A stretch of DNA of 64,000 bases from NCBI GenBank assembly GCA_002428985.1, contig DIYL01000055.1, positions 38,327 through 102,326 on the forward strand, written 5' to 3'. The notes under the pieces were generated by a model. The model made no database searches, was not told the origin of the DNA, and saw nothing but the letters and a program-made list of their open reading frames with translations. The translations under genes were made by a program, and so were the position numbers. Below, piece by piece: positions 1 to 7,268 of the stretch. Position 1 is the stretch's first letter; each line of letters begins with the position of its first letter. Source of the DNA: Anaerolineales bacterium UBA6055. Its GTDB lineage: Bacteria > Chloroflexota > Anaerolineae > Aggregatilineales > Phototrophicaceae.

Positions 1-62
1 GCAGGATTCGAACCTGCAACCTGTCCGGTGGAAGCGGTAACCTGTCCAAGTCGACCCGCATC
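1..62 (-). ncRNA. Y RNA with tRNA-like module, unit 6 (partial, cut by window start)
   Basis: This is the 5' part of a Ro60-associated Y RNA read on the minus strand; its 3' half lies outside the window. Seen: the 5' strand of the terminal helix (GAUGCGG, 62-56), GGGUCGA, then exactly 8 nt, then GGUUACCG, matching the spacing in the five other units. A perfect T arm follows at 17-1 (5-bp stem, loop UUCGAAU), identical to that of unit 5 at 581-714. The block GACAGGUU just before the T arm is also shared with that unit, so the two are near copies. A T arm sitting after a long 5' leader, with no acceptor strand in front, argues against an ordinary tRNA. Confidence 0.75.
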
Positions 63-113
63 AATGTTTAGTGATACAATTTGATGTATAGATACATATC
101 AAGGATTTTTATC

Positions 114-380
114 ATGCATGTTATATTGCAAACAAGGGCATCTGACGATGATCCAACTTTACGATATTATGTTTTGGTGGTGAAAGATGACGACAACAAT
201 GTGCTGATGGAGGACTCTGCAACAACGGGTATGTCATTGGAAAAATGGAAACATTCTACCCGAAAGCGCGATAAAGGCAAAAATGTCATCGGTTTATATT
301 ACTGGATCAGTGCAATGGGGCATGAACTTGACCAATGGCGTTATTATGATCTTGACCTGGGAAAAGATGTCACAAAATAA
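114..380 (+). CDS. Small hypothetical protein inside the Y RNA array
   Basis: An 88-residue protein that I do not recognise. I place the start at the ATG at 114 because AAGGA lies about 9 nt upstream; earlier in-frame TTG/ATG codons at 81-84 lack a site. The product is soluble and charged (DDDP near the N-terminus, KDDDNN, KRDKGKN) with no signal peptide or membrane segment, and composition looks protein-like rather than random. It is the only plus-strand gene in a minus-strand RNA array, lying between Y RNA unit 6 (1-62) and unit 4 (427-563). It could be a recent insertion or a chance ORF; there is no visible functional link to Ro60. Confidence 0.5.
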   Translation: MHVILQTRASDDDPTLRYYVLVVKDDDNNVLMEDSATTGMSLEKWKHSTRKRDKGKNVIGLYYWISAMGHELDQWRYYDLDLGKDVTK

Positions 381-426
381 TATATGCCATGACTCGTATC
401 TATAGTTGTTAACTTGCAATTTTGAT

Positions 427-563
427 TATGTGGATAAGTTGGCTACAAGGGAAATATAAACGGCACTCTACCAACTGAGCTACAGTACCTTTCGATACAG
501 GTGGGACTCGAACCCACGACCTCCGGCGCTTCAGGCGATAACCCTCATATATCGACCCACATA
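427..563 (-). ncRNA. Y RNA with permuted tRNA-like module, unit 4 from Ro60
   Basis: A YrlA-type Y RNA of about 137 nt. The ends pair: UAUGUGG (563-557) with CCACAUA (433-427), 7 bp. The Ro-binding region shows GGGUCGA, 8 nt, GGUUAUCG. The tRNA mimic is circularly permuted: T arm at 517-501 (GUGGG, UUCGAGU, CCCAC), then an acceptor-like stem GUAUC/GGUAC capped by a GAAA tetraloop (498-485), then a canonical D arm (UAGCUCAGUUGGUAGAGUG, 482-464). Family knowledge: Salmonella-type YrlA RNAs mimic tRNA with a sealed acceptor end. The sealed stem means it cannot be aminoacylated. The boundaries are inferred from the terminal helix. Confidence 0.85.
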
Positions 564-580
564 TTTGTGAACATTGTTTG

Positions 581-714
581 ATGATACGGATAAGTGTATT
601 TGCAAGGACAAACTGCTCTGCCGTTGAGCTACAGTATCTTGCGATACTGGCAGGATTCGAACCTGCAACCTGTCGAACCCGAATCGATAACCCTCACAAT
701 TCGACCCGCATCAT
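581..714 (-). ncRNA. Y RNA with permuted tRNA-like module, unit 5
   Basis: The clearest unit of the array, about 134 nt. The terminal helix is 9 bp (AUGAUGCGG at 714-706 with CCGUAUCAU at 589-581). The Ro-site block is GGGUCGA, 8 nt, GGUUAUCG. The effector module reads T arm (666-650, GCAGG, UUCGAAU, CCUGC), then a perfect 7-bp acceptor-like stem CAGUAUC/GAUACUG closed by a GCAA tetraloop (649-632), then a D arm with GCUC/GAGC stem (631-614). A GACAGG stretch before the T arm can pair with UUUGUC after the D arm, closing the module where a tRNA would have its anticodon stem. It is separated from unit 4 by 17 nt, so co-transcription followed by processing is likely. Confidence 0.9.
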
Positions 715-733
715 AAGTTATTCATTGTGTTAA

Positions 734-807
734 TGTTACAGATAAATTGTATGATCGGGAGTTAATTCGTTTAACAGACGATAACCCGACCACTTCGACC
801 CGTAACA
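734..807 (-). ncRNA. Short Y RNA without tRNA-like module, unit 3
   Basis: A Y-RNA-like hairpin of about 74 nt. The terminal helix is 10 bp with G-U pairs (UGUUACGGGU at 807-798 with AUCUGUAACA at 743-734). The Ro-site block GGGUCGA, 8 nt, GGUUAUCG is intact. A second helix GGUCGGG/CCCGAUC encloses a small hairpin GUUAA-ACGAA-UUAAC. No T arm, D arm or acceptor mimic is present, so it has the Ro-binding part but no effector module. The gap to unit 2 is 17 nt and to unit 5 is 19 nt. Confidence 0.75.
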
Positions 808-824
808 GATAAGTTTCTGTTTTT

Positions 825-970
825 ATGATACGGGAAAGGGAGTGTTGTCGGTAAGCGCGTCTGCCAATTCCGCCACTACTCCACAGATGGAGTAGGTGGG
901 ATTCGAACCCACACTCCAATTAAGGAACCCGATCTGAAGTCGATAACCAACAAGCGTCGTCCCGTATCAT
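825..970 (-). ncRNA. Y RNA with leucine-tRNA-like permuted module, unit 2
   Basis: A YrlA-type RNA of about 146 nt. The ends form a perfect 10-bp helix (AUGAUACGGG at 970-961, CCCGUAUCAU at 834-825). The Ro-site block is GGGACGA, 8 nt, GGUUAUCG. The T arm is at 912-896 (GUGGG, UUCGAAU, CCCAC). An 8-bp acceptor-like stem CUACUCCA/UGGAGUAG is capped by UCUG (895-876). The following D arm, UGGCGGAAUUGGCAGACGC, is nearly identical to that of bacterial tRNA-Leu, unlike the class I D arms in units 4 and 5. GGAGUGU before the T arm pairs with ACACUCC after the D arm, closing the module. Different units thus mimic different tRNAs. Confidence 0.9.
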
Positions 971-988
971 ATTTGATTGTTTGGTGGT

Positions 989-1080
989 GTGATACGGAAG
1001 AGTTTATGGATTATCGGGAGTCACTACCTCGCATGTGCGCGGCGCGTTCACGATGACCGACAACCGTCGTCCCGTATCAC
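989..1080 (-). ncRNA. Short Y RNA without tRNA-like module, unit 1 (next to Ro60)
   Basis: A 92-nt Y-RNA-like unit, the first after the Ro60 stop codon (57 nt away). The terminal helix is a perfect 9 bp (GUGAUACGG at 1080-1072, CCGUAUCAC at 997-989). The Ro-site block is GGGACGA, 8 nt, GGUCAUCG. A second helix UUGUCGG/CCGAUAA follows. The loop is GC-rich and contains no T or D arm. A possible -10 element, TAAAAT, lies about 8 nt before the 5' end with only a weak -35 match (GTGAAC, 17-bp spacer), so the array may have its own promoter or be read through from the Ro60 gene. Confidence 0.75.
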
Positions 1081-1137
1081 AATTTCATTTTAGCAGATGC
1101 TCCTATCGTGTTCACACCTGCAAAGCATATAGTTTCG

Positions 1138-2805
1138 TTAAATTTTGCCGAGCATGAACTCGGACATGATGTTCGGTGTTGCTGTGTCGAATCCGACGAC
1201 ATCCAACATGCCTCTGTCATTCGGATCAGCAATTGTAAATCCGTTGCTGACCATCCCGACGACAATAAGTTTTGCTGGAATACCGGTTTTATCACGGTAT
1301 TGTCGTAGGGCTTGTGTCGGATGGATGTGACCCGCCCATGTTTCGCTATCGGTGTAGACAACGAATGTATCAATGTCGAGCTTATTTTTCATCGCATAAA
1401 GCATCGGTTGAGCGCAGTCGGTTCCACCAAATGGCAAGCCACTAATTGTATCAACCACCTTATCGAGTCGCATCCGTGCTGTGATGTTCAAAGGAATCAT
1501 CTCGGTAGAGAACGCGGTGAACATATAGTCTGGTTCGGTGCGGGCGGTAGTCATCGCCATTGCTGCGCTACCATCGCGTGGCGTTAATCCTACGACACCT
1601 GCGAGCATCCCCATCGTCATAGACCCACTGACATCAAGTGCCAACATCATGCGTTGATTGGTCGGCTGAACATTCATGAAAGACAGATTGAATGCGGTAT
1701 CCAATGCGTCAATGATCGCTGGAACAGGTTGCCAATCTTGCGGCCCAGATGGACGATGATACATGTTATAACGTCCGCCACCTTTAAGGCTATAGCCGCC
1801 TGCGTAGACCCGTAGCGCAGACAAAACTGCAATTGGATGTACCCGCGCTTTACGCAAGCGTCCGACATCTTTGAGTCGTGTCACGACCGTTTTAGTCGCA
1901 TCACTACCGACAGTCAGCAAACCATTTTTGGTCATATTGCCCAGATTACGAATCATGGCAGTCATTGGCATTTTGACAAGCAACGCTTCCCAAATTTGAG
2001 TATCTTTCAAGAATTGCGTTGGTATCGCTTCGCGCGGAAGGTCATAGTCTTGTATTAATTGGATGACCTCAGCAACGGTTTCGACATGTTGTGCACGTTC
2101 AAATGCCCAGATAAATGCCATCGCATCGTGTTCAGGGGCGGTGTCTGCCATTCGCCAAGCGAGTGCTTCAGGTGTTTCGTCATCATTACGATGCGTAATC
2201 CACTGATAGACTGCGCCTTGTACGTCATTGACCGGATTCGGATGCGCTAGCCTCAGAACATCGCGGTGTGTCCAACCATTACGTTGGCGGTATTTGACTG
2301 CTTGGTATGCAAGACGACGTTCGTCCATATTGCTGTACCATGCGCCCATGCCACGACGTAGACCACGACCCCAACCACGCATCCCTTTAATGTATTCAGC
2401 GAAGCTGAACAAGTGTGTCCCAATGCGACAAACTTGTGGGATGGCATTGAGTGCGGCTTTACGGGTGTCATCATCACCCATACTCGCACACAAGGCGAGT
2501 GCAAAAATCGCAGGGTCATTCTTTGGTGCGCGTCCAGATTGAGAGATAGAAACGATCTCATTTACAACGCGCAGACCATCGGCTTGGATCGCAGCGATGA
2601 CACTATTAGCATTCTCTAGCGTGAGTTTGCGTTCGCTAATGTAATAGGTTCCGCCTTCACTACCGAGAATCAAAAATCGCCGTAGTTGCCCCCACATATC
2701 CACATTCCAGCTATAGCCACCTGCTGAATTTGGCACTTGGTTGCTATTTGGAATCGGATGAGATTGTGGTGTCTGTTGTAAATAATTTTTGAGATATGCT
2801 TTCAT
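1138..2805 (-). CDS. rsr: Ro60/Rsr family RNA-binding protein (TROVE and vWA domains)
   Basis: A 555-residue Ro60 orthologue, the ring-shaped protein that binds Y RNAs and, in Deinococcus, tethers them to PNPase for structured RNA decay. Residues about 25-370 form the HEAT-like TROVE ring, with basic stretches (GWGRGLRRG near 144-152, KYRQRNGWTHRD near 171-182) suited to RNA. Residues about 385-555 form the von Willebrand A domain with an intact MIDAS: DVSGS at 391-395, GGTD at 460-463 and YTDSE near 484-488. Length matches bacterial family members. The start is supported by GGAGGTGG just upstream. The adjacent same-strand Y RNA array gives strong independent support for the assignment. The protein is cytoplasmic, with no signal peptide. 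Confidence 0.95.
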   Translation of the reverse strand: MKAYLKNYLQQTPQSHPIPNSNQVPNSAGGYSWNVDMWGQLRRFLILGSEGGTYYISERKLTLENANSVIAAIQADGLRVVNEIVSISQSGRAPKNDPAIFALALCASMGDDDTRKAALNAIPQVCRIGTHLFSFAEYIKGMRGWGRGLRRGMGAWYSNMDERRLAYQAVKYRQRNGWTHRDVLRLAHPNPVNDVQGAVYQWITHRNDDETPEALAWRMADTAPEHDAMAFIWAFERAQHVETVAEVIQLIQDYDLPREAIPTQFLKDTQIWEALLVKMPMTAMIRNLGNMTKNGLLTVGSDATKTVVTRLKDVGRLRKARVHPIAVLSALRVYAGGYSLKGGGRYNMYHRPSGPQDWQPVPAIIDALDTAFNLSFMNVQPTNQRMMLALDVSGSMTMGMLAGVVGLTPRDGSAAMAMTTARTEPDYMFTAFSTEMIPLNITARMRLDKVVDTISGLPFGGTDCAQPMLYAMKNKLDIDTFVVYTDSETWAGHIHPTQALRQYRDKTGIPAKLIVVGMVSNGFTIADPNDRGMLDVVGFDTATPNIMSEFMLGKI

Positions 2806-2848
2806 AATCCACCTCCGTTGGACAGGTTATTGCACGTCCCCGCCATAT

Positions 2849-2863
2849 GACCATCAATTGGTC
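2849..2863. promoter_or_regulatory. Short inverted repeat upstream of the Ro60 gene
   Basis: GACCA and TGGTC flank a 5-nt spacer 44 nt before the Ro60 start codon. This could be an operator. It is short enough to be chance, and no regulator is identified. Confidence 0.2.
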
Positions 2864-3064
2864 GGTCAAGGTGAAAATACTATATCATGGAAATCTATAA
2901 AGTGTCAAGAAATATTTTAAGAGTTCAAATAGGTTCAAATGTAAAGGTTTATAGACAAGCTGTTTTGTAAAGTGTTCGTAAACTGTGGTGCGTTTTGCAC
3001 GATGGTGTGCGTATACGACATATCTGAACCACATCGATGATTTTGGAAAATAGGAGAATAAATA

Positions 3065-4303
3065 ATGAAAGGTTTGTATTATATCAGTATTGTGATTGTT
3101 GTAGTCGTTTTTTCTTTGATACCGACTGTCGCACAAGATACATCATCATCAAGTTCGATTATATTATCTGAAGCCAATATTAATGACTTGCTTCGTTCTG
3201 GACAGCAACAAGACGGCAACGACTTTTTTCTTGATTTTCAACCGGGGCAAATTGTGGTTAATCTGGTAGTTACTGGCGAACAGGGCAACATCACAGAGTT
3301 TGGCTTGACGCTAGTACCCTTTGTCAGCCCTCAAAAAACATTAGAATTTGATGCAACGTTGTTAACTATAAATGAGATTGAAATTCCAATTAACAATAAT
3401 TCAGTAGTAGACGACATCACACAATCAGTCGGTGACTCGATTGTGCAAGAGACAAGGGACGGGGCAATCGAAAGTGTTGTAGTTAGTAATGATCAAGTTC
3501 GTCTCACATGGATTAATGATGATCCGAATGCACCAACTTTGAGCATTGTTGACGACCTGTGGAGTTTGACATTTACAGAAGCAAGCATCAATGCGATGGA
3601 TTGGGTTATCACTCCAACTGGCCCCAATGTTAGTGATCTATCTATAGATTTACAACAAGGGCAAGTGGTGATTACGGTGAATCGGACGATTGAACCAACC
3701 ACCGTTAACTATGTTGTGATTCCTACTGCGGTTAATGATCGGGTGGCGTGGCAAGTTGACATACAGTCAGATTTTGAAGCTAGTGTAGCCAATACATTAT
3801 CGACTGTCTGGCGAGCATACTTCACGGGTATTTATGGCGAAGGGAGCATGAAAAATGCGATCGTCACTGACAATACAATTACATTTACCTGGGACATCGA
3901 CGCACTAGAAAATGCCGAACGTGACAACACAGTTGTGACATATACTGTCAACGAAGCTGAAATGAACGCGGTACTTGCAGAATTTACGACATCAAACTTG
4001 CTTGCAATTAGCGTTGATATTCAACCAGAGCGTGTGATTTTGAACGCGGTCGGAATCGATCAACAAGGCAATCAATATATAGGTGCCATCTCACTGCTAC
4101 CCAATCTCACAAATGGCAACTTGAATTGGACGTTGGAAGCCTTGTCAGTCAATGGCATTGTGTTAGAGGGGAATGCAGTTAGCACTGGGAATAATGTGAC
4201 ACGAATGATGACCAATGGTGTAAATGGGGTGGGGCATAATCCAGTTGTAACGAATTATTCACTTAGTGATACAGAGATGACGATTACTGTACAGTATCCA
4301 TAG
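3065..4303 (+). CDS. Secreted protein with three internal repeats, unknown function
   Basis: 412 residues with a clear Sec signal peptide (MKG plus a run of I/V, cleavage near VAQD) and a Ser-rich linker. No known domain is recognised. Three modules of about 110-130 residues are visible. They begin with the related motifs SEANIND (about residue 31), TEASINA (about 176) and NEAEMNA (about 298), followed by similar beta-rich lines ending in LDFQPGQIVVN, IDLQQGQVVIT and VDIQPERVILN. This points to an extracellular beta-sandwich repeat protein. AGGAGA lies about 7 nt before the ATG. It diverges from the Ro60 gene and is probably not related to it. Confidence 0.75.
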   Translation: MKGLYYISIVIVVVVFSLIPTVAQDTSSSSSIILSEANINDLLRSGQQQDGNDFFLDFQPGQIVVNLVVTGEQGNITEFGLTLVPFVSPQKTLEFDATLLTINEIEIPINNNSVVDDITQSVGDSIVQETRDGAIESVVVSNDQVRLTWINDDPNAPTLSIVDDLWSLTFTEASINAMDWVITPTGPNVSDLSIDLQQGQVVITVNRTIEPTTVNYVVIPTAVNDRVAWQVDIQSDFEASVANTLSTVWRAYFTGIYGEGSMKNAIVTDNTITFTWDIDALENAERDNTVVTYTVNEAEMNAVLAEFTTSNLLAISVDIQPERVILNAVGIDQQGNQYIGAISLLPNLTNGNLNWTLEALSVNGIVLEGNAVSTGNNVTRMMTNGVNGVGHNPVVTNYSLSDTEMTITVQYP

Positions 4304-4306
4304 ATA

Positions 4307-4340
4307 TTAGGAGGTGGGCAGAACAAAAATCTGCCCCTAA
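4307..4340. terminator. GGGCAGA hairpin between convergent genes
   Basis: GGGCAGA (4316-4322), a 7-nt A-rich loop, and TCTGCCC (4330-4336), extended by TTAGG/CCTAA-like flanks. It sits between two convergent genes, so a bidirectional terminator role is plausible. No T-run follows, and similar hairpins recur at 4850, 54488 and 63809, so it may instead be a repeat family. Confidence 0.5.
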
Positions 4341-4351
4341 TAGCTGAATTG

Positions 4352-4759
4352 TTATTCAGGATCCCATGAGTAGACATTCACGCGTTCCGGTTTGATGTAG
4401 ACAATCACATCATCGCCACCAAGTTTAGCAGGGAAGTCTTTGCTGATATAGCGACGGGATAGCATGTTGAGGTAATCGGCAGATTTTTCAGTGGTATGTT
4501 TGGCGTATTTCCCGCGGATTTGCATATAACGATATACATCAACTGGGTCTTGGATGAGTAGACTCACGTCAGGGCGTTCCATGATATTCCTAACTTTAAG
4601 GGTGGTCGGACCGCTGACAAAATAAATATGATCATCTTCCACACCAAACCAGACGGCGGCGGTAATGGGTGCACCACTCTTGAGGGTCGTTGACAAATAG
4701 GCAAGTGCTTTGGAATCGTCACTGATGAGATCACGGTAAGCTTCGGGTACGATGTTCAT
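4352..4759 (-). CDS. Pyridoxamine 5'-phosphate oxidase-fold (PPOX) flavin/F420-binding protein
   Basis: 135 residues, typical for the small PPOX split-barrel family whose members bind FMN or F420 and act as oxidoreductases. Features seen: N-terminal strand block ITAAVWFGVEDDHIYFVSG, the family-typical TLKVRNIMERPDVSLLI segment (residues about 53-69), then DVYRYMQIRGKYAKHT, which corresponds to the second half of the barrel. The substrate cannot be told from sequence. GGAGA precedes the ATG. It is a single gene flanked by hairpins, with no operon partner. Confidence 0.75.
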   Translation of the reverse strand: MNIVPEAYRDLISDDSKALAYLSTTLKSGAPITAAVWFGVEDDHIYFVSGPTTLKVRNIMERPDVSLLIQDPVDVYRYMQIRGKYAKHTTEKSADYLNMLSRRYISKDFPAKLGGDDVIVYIKPERVNVYSWDPE

Positions 4760-4849
4760 AAATTCTCCATGTTGGTAGTCTAGTTTGCTCCATCATAGCG
4801 AAAACCTGTTAGATATATGTATGCTAGTGAAAACTGGGGGTATTCATGT

Positions 4850-4872
4850 GGGGCAGATTCAAAATCTACCCC
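4850..4872. terminator. GGGGCAGAT hairpin downstream of the 4892-6856 gene
   Basis: GGGGCAGAT (4850-4858) and ATCTACCCC (4864-4872) pair with one C-A mismatch around a 5-nt loop. It lies 20 nt past the stop of the minus-strand secreted-protein gene and resembles the hairpin at 4307-4340. No T-run is present. Confidence 0.4.
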
Positions 4873-4891
4873 TTAGGAGTTGTTCTATGTA

Positions 4892-6856
4892 TTAATCGAG
4901 GGTGATGACATTCGAGCGGAACAATTGTAAATTGGTGGCCAGACGATCACCACGCTGTCCGGCACGATACCAATCAATGCGATCGCTGTCGCTGACGAGT
5001 TGAACAGTTGAGCCACTACTGAGGTCATCATCCGGACTTAAAATCACTGATTCTGGATGTAAGCCCTCAAGATCAACATTACGCAGAACAGGGGCATCTT
5101 GAGGATTACCTGACCATGTATAGAGGGCAAAGCGTTCTTCGTTATCAATTGCTCCGGCAGCAATCACACAGCCATTTGTATTGCATTCCATCCCGCGAAT
5201 CCCTAAGCCTTGCAGATCAAAGACAATTGGTTCACCAATGCTTGGATCGCCGTTTACATTGCCATTATTAAACCATGCTTCAAAATTTTGAATCGGGATG
5301 ATTAAGGCGTTGGTGCGGTTATCTGTTGGAACAAGCGGGGTACGCATACCGATGTATGCTGTTTGTCCGTCCGGCGCGATTGTAAAGGCTTCTATTTTAA
5401 AGCCATTGGGGTTGGTCGTGCGCTCACCACGTTCTCTGGCACGTTCGAAGTTGTATCCATAATTCTCGCTCCAATCATGCAAGCGGTCAAAGAGTTCTCC
5501 ATAATATCCTACTACGGTTAATTGTGCCTCTGCTCCTTGCCTTGTGATTTCAGTGGCAAAAAGTCGATAACTATTGATTTGGTTGTTGCCACGCTCGGTG
5601 TTACTATGCGACCCTAGCCAATACTGACGGTTGCCGACACTTGTTGCCGACTCGATCACAACAGGAGGATATTCATCGTTGGTACGTCGGAATAGTTCTA
5701 AACTGTTTGTGACATTAAATACAGCTAACGGTAAGCCTGACTGTGTCCGACGGTACATACGGATCAGTTGATCGCTATCATTGGCGACCAGCATCGTATC
5801 AGCATCTAGAGCCACGCCAGCAGATGCATCGGCTGTACCTTGATGGAAGTTATTGTCTGGACTAATCGGTAGATTAGTCGCACCATATTGTAGTGATACC
5901 TCAGTCGTATTCCCGCTGGAATCAGAGACCCGCAGGATGATATTGGCAACCCCCGGATACCCGTGTGGCTCATCAATATCGAGCCGGAATAATCCATTGG
6001 CTTGGTCAACTGTTGTTAGTGCTAGTTTATTGACCACATTGGGGTCGGTAGTGATTGCCAAAATTGTTAGCTCTTCAACCAAATCTACATCATCAGAGAC
6101 TTGGAATTCAAATCCGTTATCACCTGTATACGTCGGAATGTCGGTTTGATTCAAGACAATCCCGATTTCTTCCAATGGGTCGATCATCTCGACTTGAGGT
6201 GGACAATCATTAGGTTTACTAATGCGGTTACCCATAAGAGCGATGTTATCCATTCGGAATTGATCACGCCCGAAATCGCGCGTCATATCGTGGATGAGGA
6301 ATACCACAAGGGATCTGTTATTCAAGTCTTCAAATTCTCTCAGATCAACACCAATATTATCCCAGTTGCTGTCATTATCAATCACAACATCATCAGCTAG
6401 CAATTGCCAGTTTTCGTCACCGAGATGATAGCTAACATCAAATGAGCTGACACCGCGCGAGTGGTAGTAGAAAAATAGATAACTGACTTCCCAATCGACT
6501 GTGCTGACGGATAATAGCAATTGTGCATCATCTTCAGTTCGCTCTTCGTCTTCTCCACGAACATCTTCCCATTCGATTGCCGCAGAATCATCAAACCGCT
6601 GTCCGCATGTAAAATCGGTATGTGGTCGACCTTCTGTCCCTGATCGTTCGATGTCACCTCCTCGCATTTGGAGGATGCCTTCGTTCAGAGGTTGATTATG
6701 TTCGGCTGTTACTTGTTCGTTTGGTTGATAGCGTTGGGCGCGGTCAAATGTCCACATCGAAATAATGTAGGCTTCGGGTGCTTGTGCGCTAATAGGTGTC
6801 ATTGGTAACATAACACAAATCAGTAGCAGAATTTTGAGATTTAGACGATGATACAT
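4892..6856 (-). CDS. Large secreted protein, probable beta-propeller, unknown function
   Basis: 654 residues with a Sec signal peptide (hydrophobic ILLLICVMLPM, cleavage near SAQA). Residues about 25-215 look like a jelly-roll or concanavalin-like region (many D/E-rich beta strands, then a CPP boundary near 218). Residues about 220-330 look like an Ig-like or cadherin-like segment (VSDSSGNTTEVSLQYG). Residues about 335-654 contain repeated short strand motifs such as MLVANDSDQLIRMYRR, AYIGMRTPL and SDSDRIDWYR, as in beta-propellers. No catalytic motif is recognised. GGAGA supports the start. The neighbours are unrelated. Confidence 0.7.
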   Translation of the reverse strand: MYHRLNLKILLLICVMLPMTPISAQAPEAYIISMWTFDRAQRYQPNEQVTAEHNQPLNEGILQMRGGDIERSGTEGRPHTDFTCGQRFDDSAAIEWEDVRGEDEERTEDDAQLLLSVSTVDWEVSYLFFYYHSRGVSSFDVSYHLGDENWQLLADDVVIDNDSNWDNIGVDLREFEDLNNRSLVVFLIHDMTRDFGRDQFRMDNIALMGNRISKPNDCPPQVEMIDPLEEIGIVLNQTDIPTYTGDNGFEFQVSDDVDLVEELTILAITTDPNVVNKLALTTVDQANGLFRLDIDEPHGYPGVANIILRVSDSSGNTTEVSLQYGATNLPISPDNNFHQGTADASAGVALDADTMLVANDSDQLIRMYRRTQSGLPLAVFNVTNSLELFRRTNDEYPPVVIESATSVGNRQYWLGSHSNTERGNNQINSYRLFATEITRQGAEAQLTVVGYYGELFDRLHDWSENYGYNFERARERGERTTNPNGFKIEAFTIAPDGQTAYIGMRTPLVPTDNRTNALIIPIQNFEAWFNNGNVNGDPSIGEPIVFDLQGLGIRGMECNTNGCVIAAGAIDNEERFALYTWSGNPQDAPVLRNVDLEGLHPESVILSPDDDLSSGSTVQLVSDSDRIDWYRAGQRGDRLATNLQLFRSNVITLD

Positions 6857-7007
6857 GGCGTTTCTCCACTATTTGCCATTTTGTAGAACAGGTATCATTC
6901 TACACACACACGCTATTGTGAGTAGTGTATATCTGATAGCGTAGGGTGATAGTCATGTCGGATATGCTATACTGTTGTTAGTGATCGTTCATATCAGGAG
7001 ACTGATG

Positions 7008-7268
7008 ATGTCGAATTTACAACAAACATGGAATAATCTAGTTGCTGACCTCACGTCACAACGCGAGCAATTGATAACAACAATAAGGAATTATCCACCA
7101 CCAATCCCCGCATGTGATGCACAGTTTAATTATCTACTGGAAAAACGTGATCGTATCACAGTCGAGTTACATCGCCTTCAAAAGTTAAAAGACAACTTAA
7201 CGGATGAAGCTTTACAAGATTTTCTGGCACAGTCTCATTTTGACAGTGAAGTTTCAACTACATCTTAA
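7008..7268 (+). CDS. Small coiled-coil hypothetical protein
   Basis: An 86-residue protein, mostly helical with heptad-like content (QTWNNLVADLTSQREQLITT; then LLEKRDRITVELHRLQKLKD), suggesting two antiparallel helices around a PPPIP turn. AGGAG at 6996-7000 fits the ATG at 7008 (7-nt spacer) better than the ATG at 7005. It ends 4 nt inside the 3' end of the convergent acetyltransferase gene. No family recognised. Confidence 0.55.
   Translation: MSNLQQTWNNLVADLTSQREQLITTIRNYPPPIPACDAQFNYLLEKRDRITVELHRLQKLKDNLTDEALQDFLAQSHFDSEVSTTS

Noticed and set aside
496..666. T-arm and D-arm matches that look like ordinary tRNA genes
   Set aside because: The arms are in permuted order, acceptor strands are joined by tetraloops, there is no free 3' end, and each module sits inside a longer paired Y RNA unit.
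722..919. 65-residue minus-strand ORF
   Set aside because: It runs across two Y RNA units and follows their conserved blocks; it has no ribosome site and no protein-like pattern.
1..1080. CRISPR-like array, because of regular repeats
   Set aside because: Repeats are structured units of 74-146 nt with internal pairing and 17-19 nt spacers that are not unique spacer-like; no cas genes nearby.
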